The notes under the pieces are model-generated. The model worked only from the letters and a program-made list of their open reading frames with translations, was not told the DNA's origin and did not search any database. From positions 1 to 37,992 of the forward strand of contig DATLXH010000033.1 of the NCBI GenBank assembly GCA_035576005.1: 37,992 nt of DNA, given 5' to 3'. Positions within the stretch are counted from its first letter, which is position 1, and each line of letters starts with the position of its first letter. Source of the stretch: DATLXH01 sp035576005. GTDB lineage: Bacteria > Acidobacteriota > Thermoanaerobaculia > Gp7-AA8. The translations under genes and the position numbers were made by a program. Shown in pieces: positions 26,713 to 35,097 of the stretch.

Positions 26713-27134
26713 AAGTCGCGGTCGACTCGTCCGTCCTGCTCGATGTTCTGGGAGCCGACCCCGTTCATGGCCAGAGCTCGCGCGAGGCTTTGCGAAATGC
26801 TTATGACACAGGCGCTCTGGTAGCGTGCGAAATCGTATGGGCGGAGGTTCGGGCACACTTCCCGACAGACGCGGCGTTTGCCAGGGCAGTCGACCTCCTG
26901 GGGATCCGATTCGAGTCGATCTCTGAGGATGCCGCCGCGAAGGCAGGCAACCTCTGGCGAGACCTGCGGAGCGAGCGAGGCGCCTCCCGCTTGAGGGTCG
27001 TGGCGGACTTGATGGTCGGGGCGCACGCATTGCTACAAGCTGACGCTCTGCTGACCCGCGATCGGGGCTTTTATCGCCGCCGTTTCAAGGGATTGCGAAT
27101 CGTTGAGCCGAACGAGAATAGGGGCCTTCGATAA
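26709..27134 (+). CDS. vapC: PIN-domain toxin (VapC family)
   Basis: This 141-residue protein uses a GTG start overlapping vapB. The PIN-domain acids are all present: Asp6 (VAVDSSVLLD), Glu46 (EIVWAE), Asp100 (VVADLMVGAHAL) and Asp118 (LLTRDRGFY). This set normally coordinates the metal for RNA cleavage, and VapC toxins commonly cut tRNA or rRNA. The target here cannot be read from sequence. A repeat element begins about 30 bases after the stop. Confidence 0.9.
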   Translation: MKVAVDSSVLLDVLGADPVHGQSSREALRNAYDTGALVACEIVWAEVRAHFPTDAAFARAVDLLGIRFESISEDAAAKAGNLWRDLRSERGASRLRVVADLMVGAHALLQADALLTRDRGFYRRRFKGLRIVEPNENRGLR

Positions 27135-27163
27135 TCAGGAAACCAGTGTGTTCTGCGAGGCCG

Positions 27164-27353
27164 CGAATGACTATCGGAGGCCTGACCCCACAACCCCAAC
27201 ACACGACCCTGCTCCAGGGCGATGTAGTCTCGGCCATCATCGCTCTCAAGACACAACCGGGCCCCTGACCTGCAGATGATTGGCAGCGGCAATCTGATTC
27301 AAACGCTGCATAACAGCAGGTCAGACTGACAAGGGTCAGGCCTTCAAACCTCA
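27164..27353. repeat. repeat element bounded by AGGCCTGACCC / GGGTCAGGCCT, filling the intergenic gap
   Basis: A perfect 11-bp inverted repeat (27178-27188 and 27333-27343) encloses a second nested one, CTGACCTGC (27265-27273) and GCAGGTCAG (27316-27324). The left end (27164-27196) is repeated with two mismatches at 28193-28225, and the right end (27326-27353) is repeated at 24124-24150. No gene is seen in the gap between vapC and the next lipoprotein (27135-27444) beyond this element. It looks like a short non-autonomous mobile or REP-associated sequence. Confidence 0.8.
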
Positions 27354-27444
27354 TGTCGTACGCCCGCGGGCGAATCCCCGGTTGCGTTTAGCAGCAGCCG
27401 ATCTTACAATTCCGATCTCACGAATACGGCGGGCGAGGTGACAA

Positions 27445-27969
27445 ATGGCAGGTTTGCGATGGCTTGTGCTCGCACTCATGGCGCTGGTGGGGACGGGTTG
27501 CGCGACAGTAAGAAACGGCCGGTATCAAGCGATTGACGTCCGGTCGGAGCCTTCCGGTGCCGCCATCTCCGTCCGATGTGCGGACTCGCCGGAGGTCGCG
27601 GCGGTTACGCCTGCGACTGTTCGCCTGAGTCGCCGAGCGAAGCCATGCGCCGTGACGCTAGCGAGCTCTGGCTACGAGACGCTCACAATTCCGTTCGATC
27701 GTCGGGTGTCACGCCTCTTCTGGCGAAACCTCATCTGGTCTCCGGTCTTTGGTCTCGCAGGACTGCTGGGCACCGACTCCTGCGACGGCACCGGCTTCGG
27801 TCCCTGCTTCTCGCCTGGAGAGGTAGCAGCCGTGGCGTTCGTCATCGGCCTCATCCCCGCTGGCATCGGAATGGGGATCGACGCCGCGACCGGCGCGATG
27901 TACGAGAAGATTCCTGCTGACGTGAATGTAACGCTATCGACGACGAGCCCACCACCGGAGCGTCGCTGA
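27445..27969 (+). CDS. lipoprotein with PEGA-like domain
   Basis: The 174-residue protein has a ribosome site (GAGGTG) 5-10 bases before the ATG. Its type II signal peptide ends with a lipobox, LVGTGC, with Cys about residue 18-19. Residues 30-90 (AIDVRSEPSGAAISV, then VTPATVRLSRRAKPCAVTLAS, SGYETLTIPF) resemble a PEGA-type surface-associated beta domain. The C-terminal part contains two hydrophobic glycine-rich stretches (WSPVFGLAGLLG and AAVAFVIGLIPAGIGMGID), a known pattern in lipoproteins of unknown role. It is probably anchored in the outer membrane. Confidence 0.85.
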   Translation: MAGLRWLVLALMALVGTGCATVRNGRYQAIDVRSEPSGAAISVRCADSPEVAAVTPATVRLSRRAKPCAVTLASSGYETLTIPFDRRVSRLFWRNLIWSPVFGLAGLLGTDSCDGTGFGPCFSPGEVAAVAFVIGLIPAGIGMGIDAATGAMYEKIPADVNVTLSTTSPPPERR

Positions 27970-28079
27970 GTCTGTCCGCTGCTGCTGAGTAGCGAAAACG
28001 TTTGGTAGATGAATAAAAGGCGCCACGGCATCTCTCGGTGGTGACTCACGACGGGCACTAAAGCTCCTATACTCGAGCG

Positions 28080-28199
28080 ATGCGAATGCGACCGATTGCA
28101 GTACTGGTGCTGGTCTTCGTTGGTGGTTGTGTGACGCCGGTGCCGAGATCGGTGACTCGCATCAATACCGCGCTCGAGAAAACGCCGTTTTTCGAATGA
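28080..28199 (+). pseudogene. truncated lipoprotein fragment
   Basis: The 39-residue frame MRMRPIAVLVLVFVGGCVTP, followed by VPRSVTRINTALEKTPFFE, has a clean lipoprotein signal (VFVGGC). It then stops at a TGA that belongs to the left end of a dispersed repeat (28193-28225, also at 27164-27196). The mature part is therefore cut to about 20 residues and the natural downstream sequence is missing. It was probably a larger envelope lipoprotein before the repeat arrived. Confidence 0.65.
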
Positions 28200-28225
28200 C
28201 TGTCGAAGGCCTGACCCCACAACCC
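28193..28225. repeat. left end of the AGGCCTGACCC repeat, second copy
   Basis: 33 bases match 27164-27196 with two differences. Past it the copies diverge into ACCC/ACAACCCT-rich sequence up to about 28320, which repeats 'ctgaccc', 'ccgacccc' and 'gaccccaac'. The matching right end was not found here, so this copy is partial. Confidence 0.75.
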
Positions 28226-28376
28226 TCTGACCCTCTGCACCCATGCATGCAGCTGCCACCGGAAGCGCGAAACCACAACCCTCCGACCCCAACCCCCACA
28301 CAACAAGAATGACCCCAACAAGGCTCACAGGGGTTTCGGGCGTAAGGCGGAGGAAAGCGAGCGACCTTTGTGAGCG

Positions 28377-28403
28377 GATGCCCCGGGCCGAACCCGGGGC
28401 ATC
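28377..28403. terminator. GC-rich hairpin downstream of the TonB receptor gene
   Basis: GATGCCCCGGG (28377-28387) and CCCGGGGCATC (28393-28403) pair perfectly over 11 bases with a 5-base loop, 19 bases after the receptor stop codon on the minus strand. No clear T-run follows on either strand, so an intrinsic terminator is likely but not certain. Confidence 0.6.
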
Positions 28404-28421
28404 TTCCCAAGGAAGGAACGA

Positions 28422-31400
28422 CTAGAAGCGGAAACCTGCCGAGAAGCGATACAACTGGGGAAGCTGGTACGAGCCGAAGCCAGTGGGAAGGCCGAACAGT
28501 TGTCCCTTGACGAAGTGAGCGCCCTGTCCAGCACAGGAGGTGGCCACCGGGTTGCACTCTTTGGGTGTGTCGGTAAATGGGTTGAAACGCTCCAGGCCGG
28601 TGAAGACTCCTGCATTCCCTGCGGCGAAAATCTGCGTGTTGAAAGCGACCATTTCATCATTTCCAAAAACGTTCAGCATGTCCCCCTGCACGAAAAAGTT
28701 GAGACCCAAAATCGGCAGGTTGTAATTCACCGATACGTCGGTACGGTTGATGTCAGCGAAACGGAACGCTCCGCGCTCACTGAAAAAGTACGTCCCGGTC
28801 GTTGGCGCGTTGACGTACTTGGCAACGGTCGGTGCACCGGTGTAACCGGTGGTCCCGATTGTGCCGGCCAGAGAGTAGGCGGCACCGGAATCGAAATTGT
28901 GAAGAACGGACAGATTCACGGTTCCGATCACCGGGGGAAGCGGAAGATCCAGTCCGACCCAGGCCCTTGCCCGGTGTGTCTGGTCAAGGCCGCCGAGATA
29001 CCCGACGGGTAAGCGATTCGCATAACCGAGGTATTCGGGGTAGTACGAAGACAGCGGTGCATTCGTGCCTGTACCGGAGTTCGCGGATTCGCCCTCATCA
29101 TTGCCGCGCAGCTCTGACCATGTGTATGTCAGCCCCATGTTGAAGTTTGTACGGAGCAGCGTCGGGTTCCAACGGGTCTGAAGCTGAACGGCCTTATAGG
29201 TGCGCTCGATCTCGTTGCTGTTCTCGATGCTTTCAGCGTCTGAACGAATCCCGAGGGGAGTTGTGGTCATCGGCGTGCTTTGATCCACGCGTGACGCGTA
29301 GAAATTCTTCCAGTCACGCGAGATGAGGTCGATCTTCGCGTAAGCATTTCGACCGACCTGAACGCCGTAGCCGAGTTGAATCTCGTCGGTCACCGGGGAG
29401 GCGAGCGACTGATTGAGGACGGCACCGAAACCTGGGACGAATCGAGCGCCCCCGGGTCGAAGAAGGCTCACTTTGCTCGTTCCGCCTTGAGAGTTGAACC
29501 AGTCAAACACCATCTGGATGTACTGCTGGGTGGTGACGGTGTTCGCCGTGGCATTGATGGCGGGGCCGCGGTAGTCATAATCGACGGTGGCCGGCTGGCC
29601 CGCTGAGTCGGTCGCGGTTCCCGGCCCTTCCACGATGCGGGAAACGTACTGGTTGTAAGAGGCACTGAGCCGGTGGCGTCCATTGCCCAGGGGATCCCAG
29701 ATCGCTGTGAGGCGGGGGCTGACGGCTTTGTCATCCGAGACGGTCTCTCCGAGTCCATTCACCGTGTTGTTCTGGTCATAACGTACGCCAAGGTTAAAAC
29801 TGAAAAAACGATTCAGTTCCCAGCTGTCGTTCACAAAGAGCGACTGTGTCGCGAAGTCATTCTCGTTCGCGCCTACGGAAATGGGGGTGTGCCGAATGAA
29901 CGTCCGCGCGGGAGTGGCTGCGGACGCGGGCGCTGCCGTTGCCACCGGGAAGAAGTTGCCGCTCCCGTCAATGTTCACCTTCTCCACGAAGATGCGGAAG
30001 TTGCTGCCCGACTGGAAATTGTTTGCGTAGCGGTGCTCCGAAAAATCTTCGATGCCAGCGATGATGTTGTGATTGCCGAAGGAGCCGGTGCTCAGAAAGT
30101 AGGTCGCTTTGGCGAGCCAGGCATCGTTATCACGAGACTCGGTATCGCAGACTCCGCAGAAGGTAGGCGAATTGAAACGAGCGTTGCCACGGCTTCGATC
30201 GAGCAGCAGGGTTCCGCGCACCAGATCGGTGAACTGCGATCCCGATCCGACGGCGATGTTGTACTTCCGCTCGGAGTACTGTCCCTCGATGAGAAGGTTC
30301 GGCGTGAGAATTCCGCTGTAATGGCCTGACAGGAGGGTCTGCGGATCCGCCCGGTTGGAAAGGCTTGCCAGATCGAGGATCGTTCCGAACGATCCATTGA
30401 TACTGGTCCTGTCGATTTCGAGATACGAGCCATTGACTGTGTGACGTGGCGTGATCGTGGCTGTGAGCTTACCTTCGAGACGCGTTTCTTCAGCGCCGGT
30501 CGGATACTTGATCAGAGTCGTACCCGTAAAGGCCTCACCAGTCGTTTCGAAATAGCGTCCCGCGCCGAAGAACCAGAGCCGGTCGCGAATGATGCGGCCA
30601 CCCAATGTTCCTTCGTAAACCTCATTGAGAATATCGATCGGATCAGGTTGAAATCGCGGTGTGACGGCGCCCGCCAGGACGGAAAAGGCAGGGTTCTTTT
30701 CGGTTTTGGTCCATTTTGGATTCGTGAAGCTGTCCCGAAGCGATCCGGAAAAGTCATTCCCTCCGGACTTGGTGATGCTGTTGACCACACCGCCGGTAAA
30801 GCGGCCGTACTCCGCGGAGATCGCGCCGGTGAGCACGGTGGTTTCCTGAATCGCGTCTTCAATGAATAGATCGAGCGCCTGGCTTCTCACGTTCTCGGTG
30901 ACAACGACCCCGTTCACCATGACGAGGTTGTCGTAGCCGGGGCTGCCCGAGATCGACAACTGTCCCCCCGAGAACGTCGCATTCGGGTTGACGCCGGGAG
31001 CAAGCGATGCCGCCGCCAGAGGTGTCCGGCCGATCGGAAGCTCGTCGATCTCTTCATACGTGAACGTGGAGGCGACCTGCGTAGTCTCGAGTGCTGCCGG
31101 CGCACTGGCCGTCACAGTGATCGCCTCGGCCACGGCACTGAGACGAAGATCTGCATCAGCACGTGCGGTCTGCCCAAGCGGGACAATCGACGTCTTCGTT
31201 ACGGTCTGCATACCCGCGAGATCGAATTTAATTGTGTACGGTCCCGGTGGGATGCCGGAGAAACTATAACCGCCGCCCTCCCCCGTCACCGCCGTGCGAT
31301 CTCCCTGCAGGTTCGGGGAGCTGATTGTGACTGTCACACCAGGCAAAGTCGTACCTTCGGTCGTGGTGGTGCCGGTGAGTGTCGAGGTAGTTTGCGCGAG

Positions 31401-31460
31401 CAGCGAACCGCTCATCAGTAGAGCCGGCAACGTCATCAGAAGCCTGCTGATCAACCTCAT
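28422..31460 (-). CDS. TonB-dependent receptor with N-terminal carboxypeptidase-regulatory domain (Oar-like)
   Basis: The 1,012-residue protein has a strong ribosome site (AAAGGAGA) 8-15 bases before ATG 31460. Residues 1-22 form a signal peptide ending SLLAQ. Residues 25-105 form a CarboxypepD_reg-like beta sandwich (TLPGVTVTISSPN, GGYSFSGIPPGPYTIKF). Residues 115-235 hold the plug (VASTFTYEEIDELPIGRTP, then VMVNGVVVTENV, ISAEYGRFTGGVVNSITKSG). The rest is a 22-strand-type barrel with aromatic-rich strands, ending YRFSAGFRF with the C-terminal Phe used for outer-membrane assembly. Such receptors import large or scarce substrates using TonB energy. No TonB or substrate-binding gene is nearby, so the ligand is unknown. 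Confidence 0.95.
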   Translation of the reverse strand: MRLISRLLMTLPALLMSGSLLAQTTSTLTGTTTTEGTTLPGVTVTISSPNLQGDRTAVTGEGGGYSFSGIPPGPYTIKFDLAGMQTVTKTSIVPLGQTARADADLRLSAVAEAITVTASAPAALETTQVASTFTYEEIDELPIGRTPLAAASLAPGVNPNATFSGGQLSISGSPGYDNLVMVNGVVVTENVRSQALDLFIEDAIQETTVLTGAISAEYGRFTGGVVNSITKSGGNDFSGSLRDSFTNPKWTKTEKNPAFSVLAGAVTPRFQPDPIDILNEVYEGTLGGRIIRDRLWFFGAGRYFETTGEAFTGTTLIKYPTGAEETRLEGKLTATITPRHTVNGSYLEIDRTSINGSFGTILDLASLSNRADPQTLLSGHYSGILTPNLLIEGQYSERKYNIAVGSGSQFTDLVRGTLLLDRSRGNARFNSPTFCGVCDTESRDNDAWLAKATYFLSTGSFGNHNIIAGIEDFSEHRYANNFQSGSNFRIFVEKVNIDGSGNFFPVATAAPASAATPARTFIRHTPISVGANENDFATQSLFVNDSWELNRFFSFNLGVRYDQNNTVNGLGETVSDDKAVSPRLTAIWDPLGNGRHRLSASYNQYVSRIVEGPGTATDSAGQPATVDYDYRGPAINATANTVTTQQYIQMVFDWFNSQGGTSKVSLLRPGGARFVPGFGAVLNQSLASPVTDEIQLGYGVQVGRNAYAKIDLISRDWKNFYASRVDQSTPMTTTPLGIRSDAESIENSNEIERTYKAVQLQTRWNPTLLRTNFNMGLTYTWSELRGNDEGESANSGTGTNAPLSSYYPEYLGYANRLPVGYLGGLDQTHRARAWVGLDLPLPPVIGTVNLSVLHNFDSGAAYSLAGTIGTTGYTGAPTVAKYVNAPTTGTYFFSERGAFRFADINRTDVSVNYNLPILGLNFFVQGDMLNVFGNDEMVAFNTQIFAAGNAGVFTGLERFNPFTDTPKECNPVATSCAGQGAHFVKGQLFGLPTGFGSYQLPQLYRFSAGFRF

Positions 31461-32220
31461 GTCGAAATCTCCTTTCTTGAATGTTTGTGGGCTTTCGGCC
31501 CTGACTCAACGCGGATCGAGTGCCAATAACTGACAAGAAATCAAGTTGCGCATTCTAAAGGTGTTCGCGAGAATTTCACCACTCAGTAACCTGTCGTCTA
31601 TCCGGAATCCCGACGATCTCGTTCAAGGGTTTGTAAATAAGCCGCCCGCCGGCCCCAGGCTGGCGGCGCTGATCCGTACAAGGAGCCCGATGCAACGGCC
31701 GTCACGCCCATCTACCGGCGGCGACTCTTACTGCAGGCATGACTGGCCTGCTGACATTCGCATTCATGCGATACTTCCTGCACTCGACGGAGTAATCAGC
31801 AACGCTTCGCTTGCACCTCGCCCCTCCTGCTGAATGGGAAAAACCGCGCGAAGCGCGATGGTCGAAACCGGGTGGTGTGAGCTGCCGGAGAAGCTTGTCT
31901 GACGAGTTGTCGTTTTGAATCTTGTGAGCCCTCAGCCGTCGCTCACGCGACTGCCTCTCCCTCGGGAGAGGGAGCCGTGTAGGGCTTAGGCGTCGTCACT
32001 CAGGCGGTTGAGAGCCCGCTCTTGCAGCCACCTGAATCTACGACCCCAAAGTTCTCTCAACGACCCCAAAGTTCTTCGAAGTTTCCCCAAGGGCAACGGC
32101 TGACCAAGGTTCCTGGCCCCGGGTTCCCTCAAGTGAGCGTGCGGCTGAAAAGTTGCACTGGATGAGTGAGAGCCTGAGTGCATTCGGCTTGGGAAGAGCA
32201 TCAGAGGGGTGGACATCAAT
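31461..32220. other. 760-bp intergenic region with a REP-like hairpin and a short tandem repeat
   Basis: No convincing gene lies here; open frames lack start signals and recognisable sequence. It holds a CCTCTCCC/GGGAGAGG hairpin at 31954-31971, the same type found inside the RHS gene. It also holds two exact copies of cgaccccaaagttct (32041-32055 and 32061-32075, 20-base period). The promoters of the TonB receptor (leftward) and the KaiC-like gene (rightward) must lie in this gap but were not resolved. Confidence 0.6.
31954..31971. repeat. intergenic REP-like hairpin CCTCTCCC-tc-GGGAGAGG
   Basis: A perfect 8-bp stem lies in non-coding DNA with flanking 'gtgagccctcag' and 'gagggagccg'. It is the free-standing relative of the hairpins at 4365-4570 and 11430-11452 and supports reading those as inserted intergenic repeats. 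Confidence 0.75.
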
Positions 32221-33690
32221 ATGGCTGACGAACTGGCGCCTACCGGCCTCGCCGGGCTCGATGAAGTGATTCGCGGCGGACTACCGAAGCACCAGATGTA
32301 TTTCCTTCAGGGGGACCCCGGGGCGGGAAAGACGACGCTGTCGTTTCAGTTCCTCCTCGAAGGTGTGCGCCTGGGCGAGAAGGTCCTCTATGTGACTCTC
32401 TCGGCCTCCGCGCGCGATCTGGGACGCGTTGCTCGCTCCCATGGCTGGAACCTCGAGGGCATCGACATCTACGAACAGTTCCAGACCGGTGACGCGACCG
32501 ATACCACCCTCTTCCGTCCGGCCGAAATCGAGCTGGCCAAGACGGTCCGTACGATTCTCGACGCAATCGATGAGCGACAGCCCGATCGGGTCGTGATCGA
32601 CTCCCTCGGGGAGATTCGGCTGCTGTCCGACAGTGTGCTTCGCTACAGGAGGCAGTTGCTCCTGCTCAAGGAGTTCTTCCGCGAAAGGAGCATCACCGCG
32701 CTCGTACTCGATGATTTGACGGTCGCTGCCGGTGATTCCGAAGTCCAGGGACTTGCCGAAGGAGTGATCACACTAAGTGTGTCGGCCCCGATGTATGGAA
32801 ATACGAAGCGCAGCCTGGAGGTCGTGAAGCTTCGCGGTGTCGCCTACCGCGGCGGCCATCACGATTTCATCATCGAAAAAGGAGGCCTCAAGGTCTTCCC
32901 GCGCCTGAGCGCCGGCCAGCATCACGCCACTCCCCAGGAAGGGGTCGTGCAGAGCGGGATCGCCGAGATCGATGCGCTCGTCGGAGGAGGTCTCGAGCGC
33001 GGTTCGACCACCATGATCATGGGGCCCGCAGGGGTCGGCAAGTCTTCGCTTGCTCTCGAGTTCACGACCTCCCGCGCTGCCGCGGGGGAGCGCGTCGCAT
33101 TTTTCATCTTCGAGGAGCACCGTTCGGTGTTCCTCAAGCGCGCTGCTTCGCTCGGCTACGATCTGCCAGCACTCATCGAAGCAGGGAGCCTGAAAGTTCA
33201 TCAGATTGACCCGGCAGAGATGTCGTCGGGCGAGTTTGCGTATGCGGTTCGCGTTGCGGTCGAAATCGAAAAGAGCTCGATCATCGTCATAGACAGCTTG
33301 AACGGTTATTTCAACGCCATGCCTGAAGAGCATTTCCTCACCCTTCATCTGCACGAGCTTCTGAGCTACCTGACGGAGGCCGGAGCCACTGCGATCCTCA
33401 TCGTCTCCCAACATGGCGCACTCGGCACGGTCCACTCGCCGGTCGACGTCAGTTATCTCGCCGACGCGGTGATCCTGCTGCGCTATTACGAAACGCGTGG
33501 TGCTTTCCGTCGCGCGATCTCCATGCTCAAAAAACGCACCAGCGCTCATGAGCAGACCGTCCGCGACTACCAGATCACATCAAATGGAGTGCGAGTTGGC
33601 GCCGTGCTAGAGGAGTTCCGAGGAATTCTCTCCGGTATGCAGTCTACGGAAACGGGTAGCCATCCGAAGACGGAAGAGAAGCCCCGCTAG
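32221..33690 (+). CDS. KaiC-like two-domain RecA-type ATPase
   Basis: The 489-residue protein is read from ATG 32221; a GTG at 32209 would add four residues. It holds two KaiC/RadA-type P-loop domains. Domain 1 has Walker A GDPGAGKTT (about residue 31) and VVIDSLGEI as Walker B. Domain 2 has GPAGVGKSS (about 270) and IIVIDSLNGYF. KaiC's catalytic Glu pair is kept in domain 2 (FFIFEEHRS) but is replaced in domain 1 (YVTLSASARD). At the KaiC Ser431/Thr432 site the aligned residues appear to be Ser-Tyr (DVSYLADAVILL). Such standalone KaiC homologues often signal through partner kinases rather than form a clock. A histidine kinase lies tail-to-tail 23 bases away. No kaiA or kaiB is seen. Confidence 0.92.
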   Translation: MADELAPTGLAGLDEVIRGGLPKHQMYFLQGDPGAGKTTLSFQFLLEGVRLGEKVLYVTLSASARDLGRVARSHGWNLEGIDIYEQFQTGDATDTTLFRPAEIELAKTVRTILDAIDERQPDRVVIDSLGEIRLLSDSVLRYRRQLLLLKEFFRERSITALVLDDLTVAAGDSEVQGLAEGVITLSVSAPMYGNTKRSLEVVKLRGVAYRGGHHDFIIEKGGLKVFPRLSAGQHHATPQEGVVQSGIAEIDALVGGGLERGSTTMIMGPAGVGKSSLALEFTTSRAAAGERVAFFIFEEHRSVFLKRAASLGYDLPALIEAGSLKVHQIDPAEMSSGEFAYAVRVAVEIEKSSIIVIDSLNGYFNAMPEEHFLTLHLHELLSYLTEAGATAILIVSQHGALGTVHSPVDVSYLADAVILLRYYETRGAFRRAISMLKKRTSAHEQTVRDYQITSNGVRVGAVLEEFRGILSGMQSTETGSHPKTEEKPR

Positions 33691-33713
33691 CCCCCCGCGG
33701 GCTGAGCCGCCCA

Positions 33714-34919
33714 TCAGACGGCGGACGGTTTATGTAGCGGCAGCGTGACGACGAATTCTGCTCCCTTGCCGGGGCCGTCACTGAAGGCTTCCACCGTTCC
33801 TCCGTGACTCACTACCAGATGATGCACGATTGCCAGGCCCAACCCGAGGCCTCGGGCCGATTTTGCTCCCCCGTCACCCTGACGATAGCGCTCGAAAACG
33901 TGATCGAGTAGTTCCCGGGGCAGCCCCTGACCGCTGTCGCGGACGCGGATTACGCCCTGATCCCCTTCGCGCGCCAGGGACACGCGAACGGATCCTCCGT
34001 GCGGAGTGAACTTGATTGCATTGGAGATCAGATTCCAGCCCACCTGTTGGAGGCGTGAGCCATCAGCCCACGCCATGAGTGGTTCTGCAGCGACATCTGC
34101 AGTCAGCTCGATTCCCTGGGCGGCTGCGCCCGGTCGGAACGTCGCAACCATGTTTTCCACCAGCGGCCCGAGCTCGACGACTTCGGGCTCGACCATGACT
34201 TTTCCCGCCAGAATCCGTGAGACATCCATCAGATCCTCGACGATGTGTGACTGCACCTTTGTGGCCGATTCGAGCATGGACAGCGCACTGGCCGCATCGG
34301 CGGGATCGAGGTCGTCCATCTTCAACATCTGAATCCAGCCGAGGATCGCCGTCATGGGGGAGCGCAGCTCGTGGGCCAGGGTGGCGATGAATTCGTCTTT
34401 GGCACGGTTCGCGTCATCATGGACGCGTTCGATCTTGACCGCGGAGGCGGCCAGTTCGTCGAGCAAGTGCTTCACGAGATACTGGCGGCGACGGCTTCTG
34501 AGCGCAGCTTCCGTTGCGGTTACGAACGTGGCAATTCCAAGCGGACGTTCCAGCAGAACGATTTGAGCTCGCATTCCAAGCTGCTCGGTGGCTCGCGAAG
34601 CTGCGTCCTCCACGCTTCCTCCGAAAAGGAGGATCGGCATCTCGGACCATGTGTCCTGCCGTTCCAATACCTCCTGCAGGATCGATGAGGATTCCACGTT
34701 GTCAATCGCTTCGGAGGCGATCAGCACGGCACCAGCGCCGGCAAGGAGCTCGCGGGTGAGCTCTGTGAGGTCTGGAACTACGACAGTGTCGAGACCGCGC
34801 TCTTCGAGGATGCGTGAAACGAGTAGAGCATCGTCACCTGTCGGAGCGAGGACGAGAATGCGCTCGGCAACCCGGTCCTCAACGGAATCTCCGTGAACGG
34901 CCGTGGCGTGGTCCTTCAT
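33714..34919 (-). CDS. histidine kinase with degenerate N-terminal receiver domain
   Basis: The 401-residue protein starts at ATG 34919 (MKDHATAVHGDSVEDRVAER); a longer frame to 34997 lacks supporting signal. Residues 20-140 follow the receiver fold (ILVLAPTGDDALLVSRILEE, VLIASEAID, MPILLFGGS) but lack the phosphoacceptor Asp and the acidic pocket, so it is a pseudo-receiver. Then come a coiled linker, the HisKA domain with LAHELRSPMTAI (His acceptor), and HATPase_c with N-box NLISNAIKFT, G1 DSGQGLP and G2 GLGLGLAIVHH. There is no membrane segment, so it is cytosolic. It converges on the KaiC-like gene, and partnership is plausible but unproven. No cognate regulator lies beside it. Confidence 0.92.
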   Translation of the reverse strand: MKDHATAVHGDSVEDRVAERILVLAPTGDDALLVSRILEERGLDTVVVPDLTELTRELLAGAGAVLIASEAIDNVESSSILQEVLERQDTWSEMPILLFGGSVEDAASRATEQLGMRAQIVLLERPLGIATFVTATEAALRSRRRQYLVKHLLDELAASAVKIERVHDDANRAKDEFIATLAHELRSPMTAILGWIQMLKMDDLDPADAASALSMLESATKVQSHIVEDLMDVSRILAGKVMVEPEVVELGPLVENMVATFRPGAAAQGIELTADVAAEPLMAWADGSRLQQVGWNLISNAIKFTPHGGSVRVSLAREGDQGVIRVRDSGQGLPRELLDHVFERYRQGDGGAKSARGLGLGLAIVHHLVVSHGGTVEAFSDGPGKGAEFVVTLPLHKPSAV

Positions 34920-35097
34920 CGTCTCCGTATTCTGCGTTTTGCTTGCCAAGGAGAACGGGATTGCGATCACGGAGGGTCGACATTTTGTGCTCGCCAATCT
35001 CCTCGCGCGGCTCGGGCGGTCATTCGCTCGTTTTCTGAAGGTCCGGAAACAGGCTCGAAGGACGGAGGCGATTGCAGAGCGGCTCTGCGACGTGAAG

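Noticed and set aside
29673..30329. Forward frame of 218 residues inside the TonB receptor gene
   Set aside because: The reverse strand has an unambiguous full-length receptor with signal peptide and terminal Phe; the forward frame is a shadow.
31546..31833. Forward ORF of 95 residues in the long intergenic gap
   Set aside because: It has no ribosome site and its composition does not resemble a protein (Arg/Pro/Ser runs).
33689..33705. Possible bidirectional terminator between the KaiC-like gene and the kinase (AGCCC...GGGCT)
   Set aside because: The stem is only 5 bp with a GC loop and no T-run; too weak to list.
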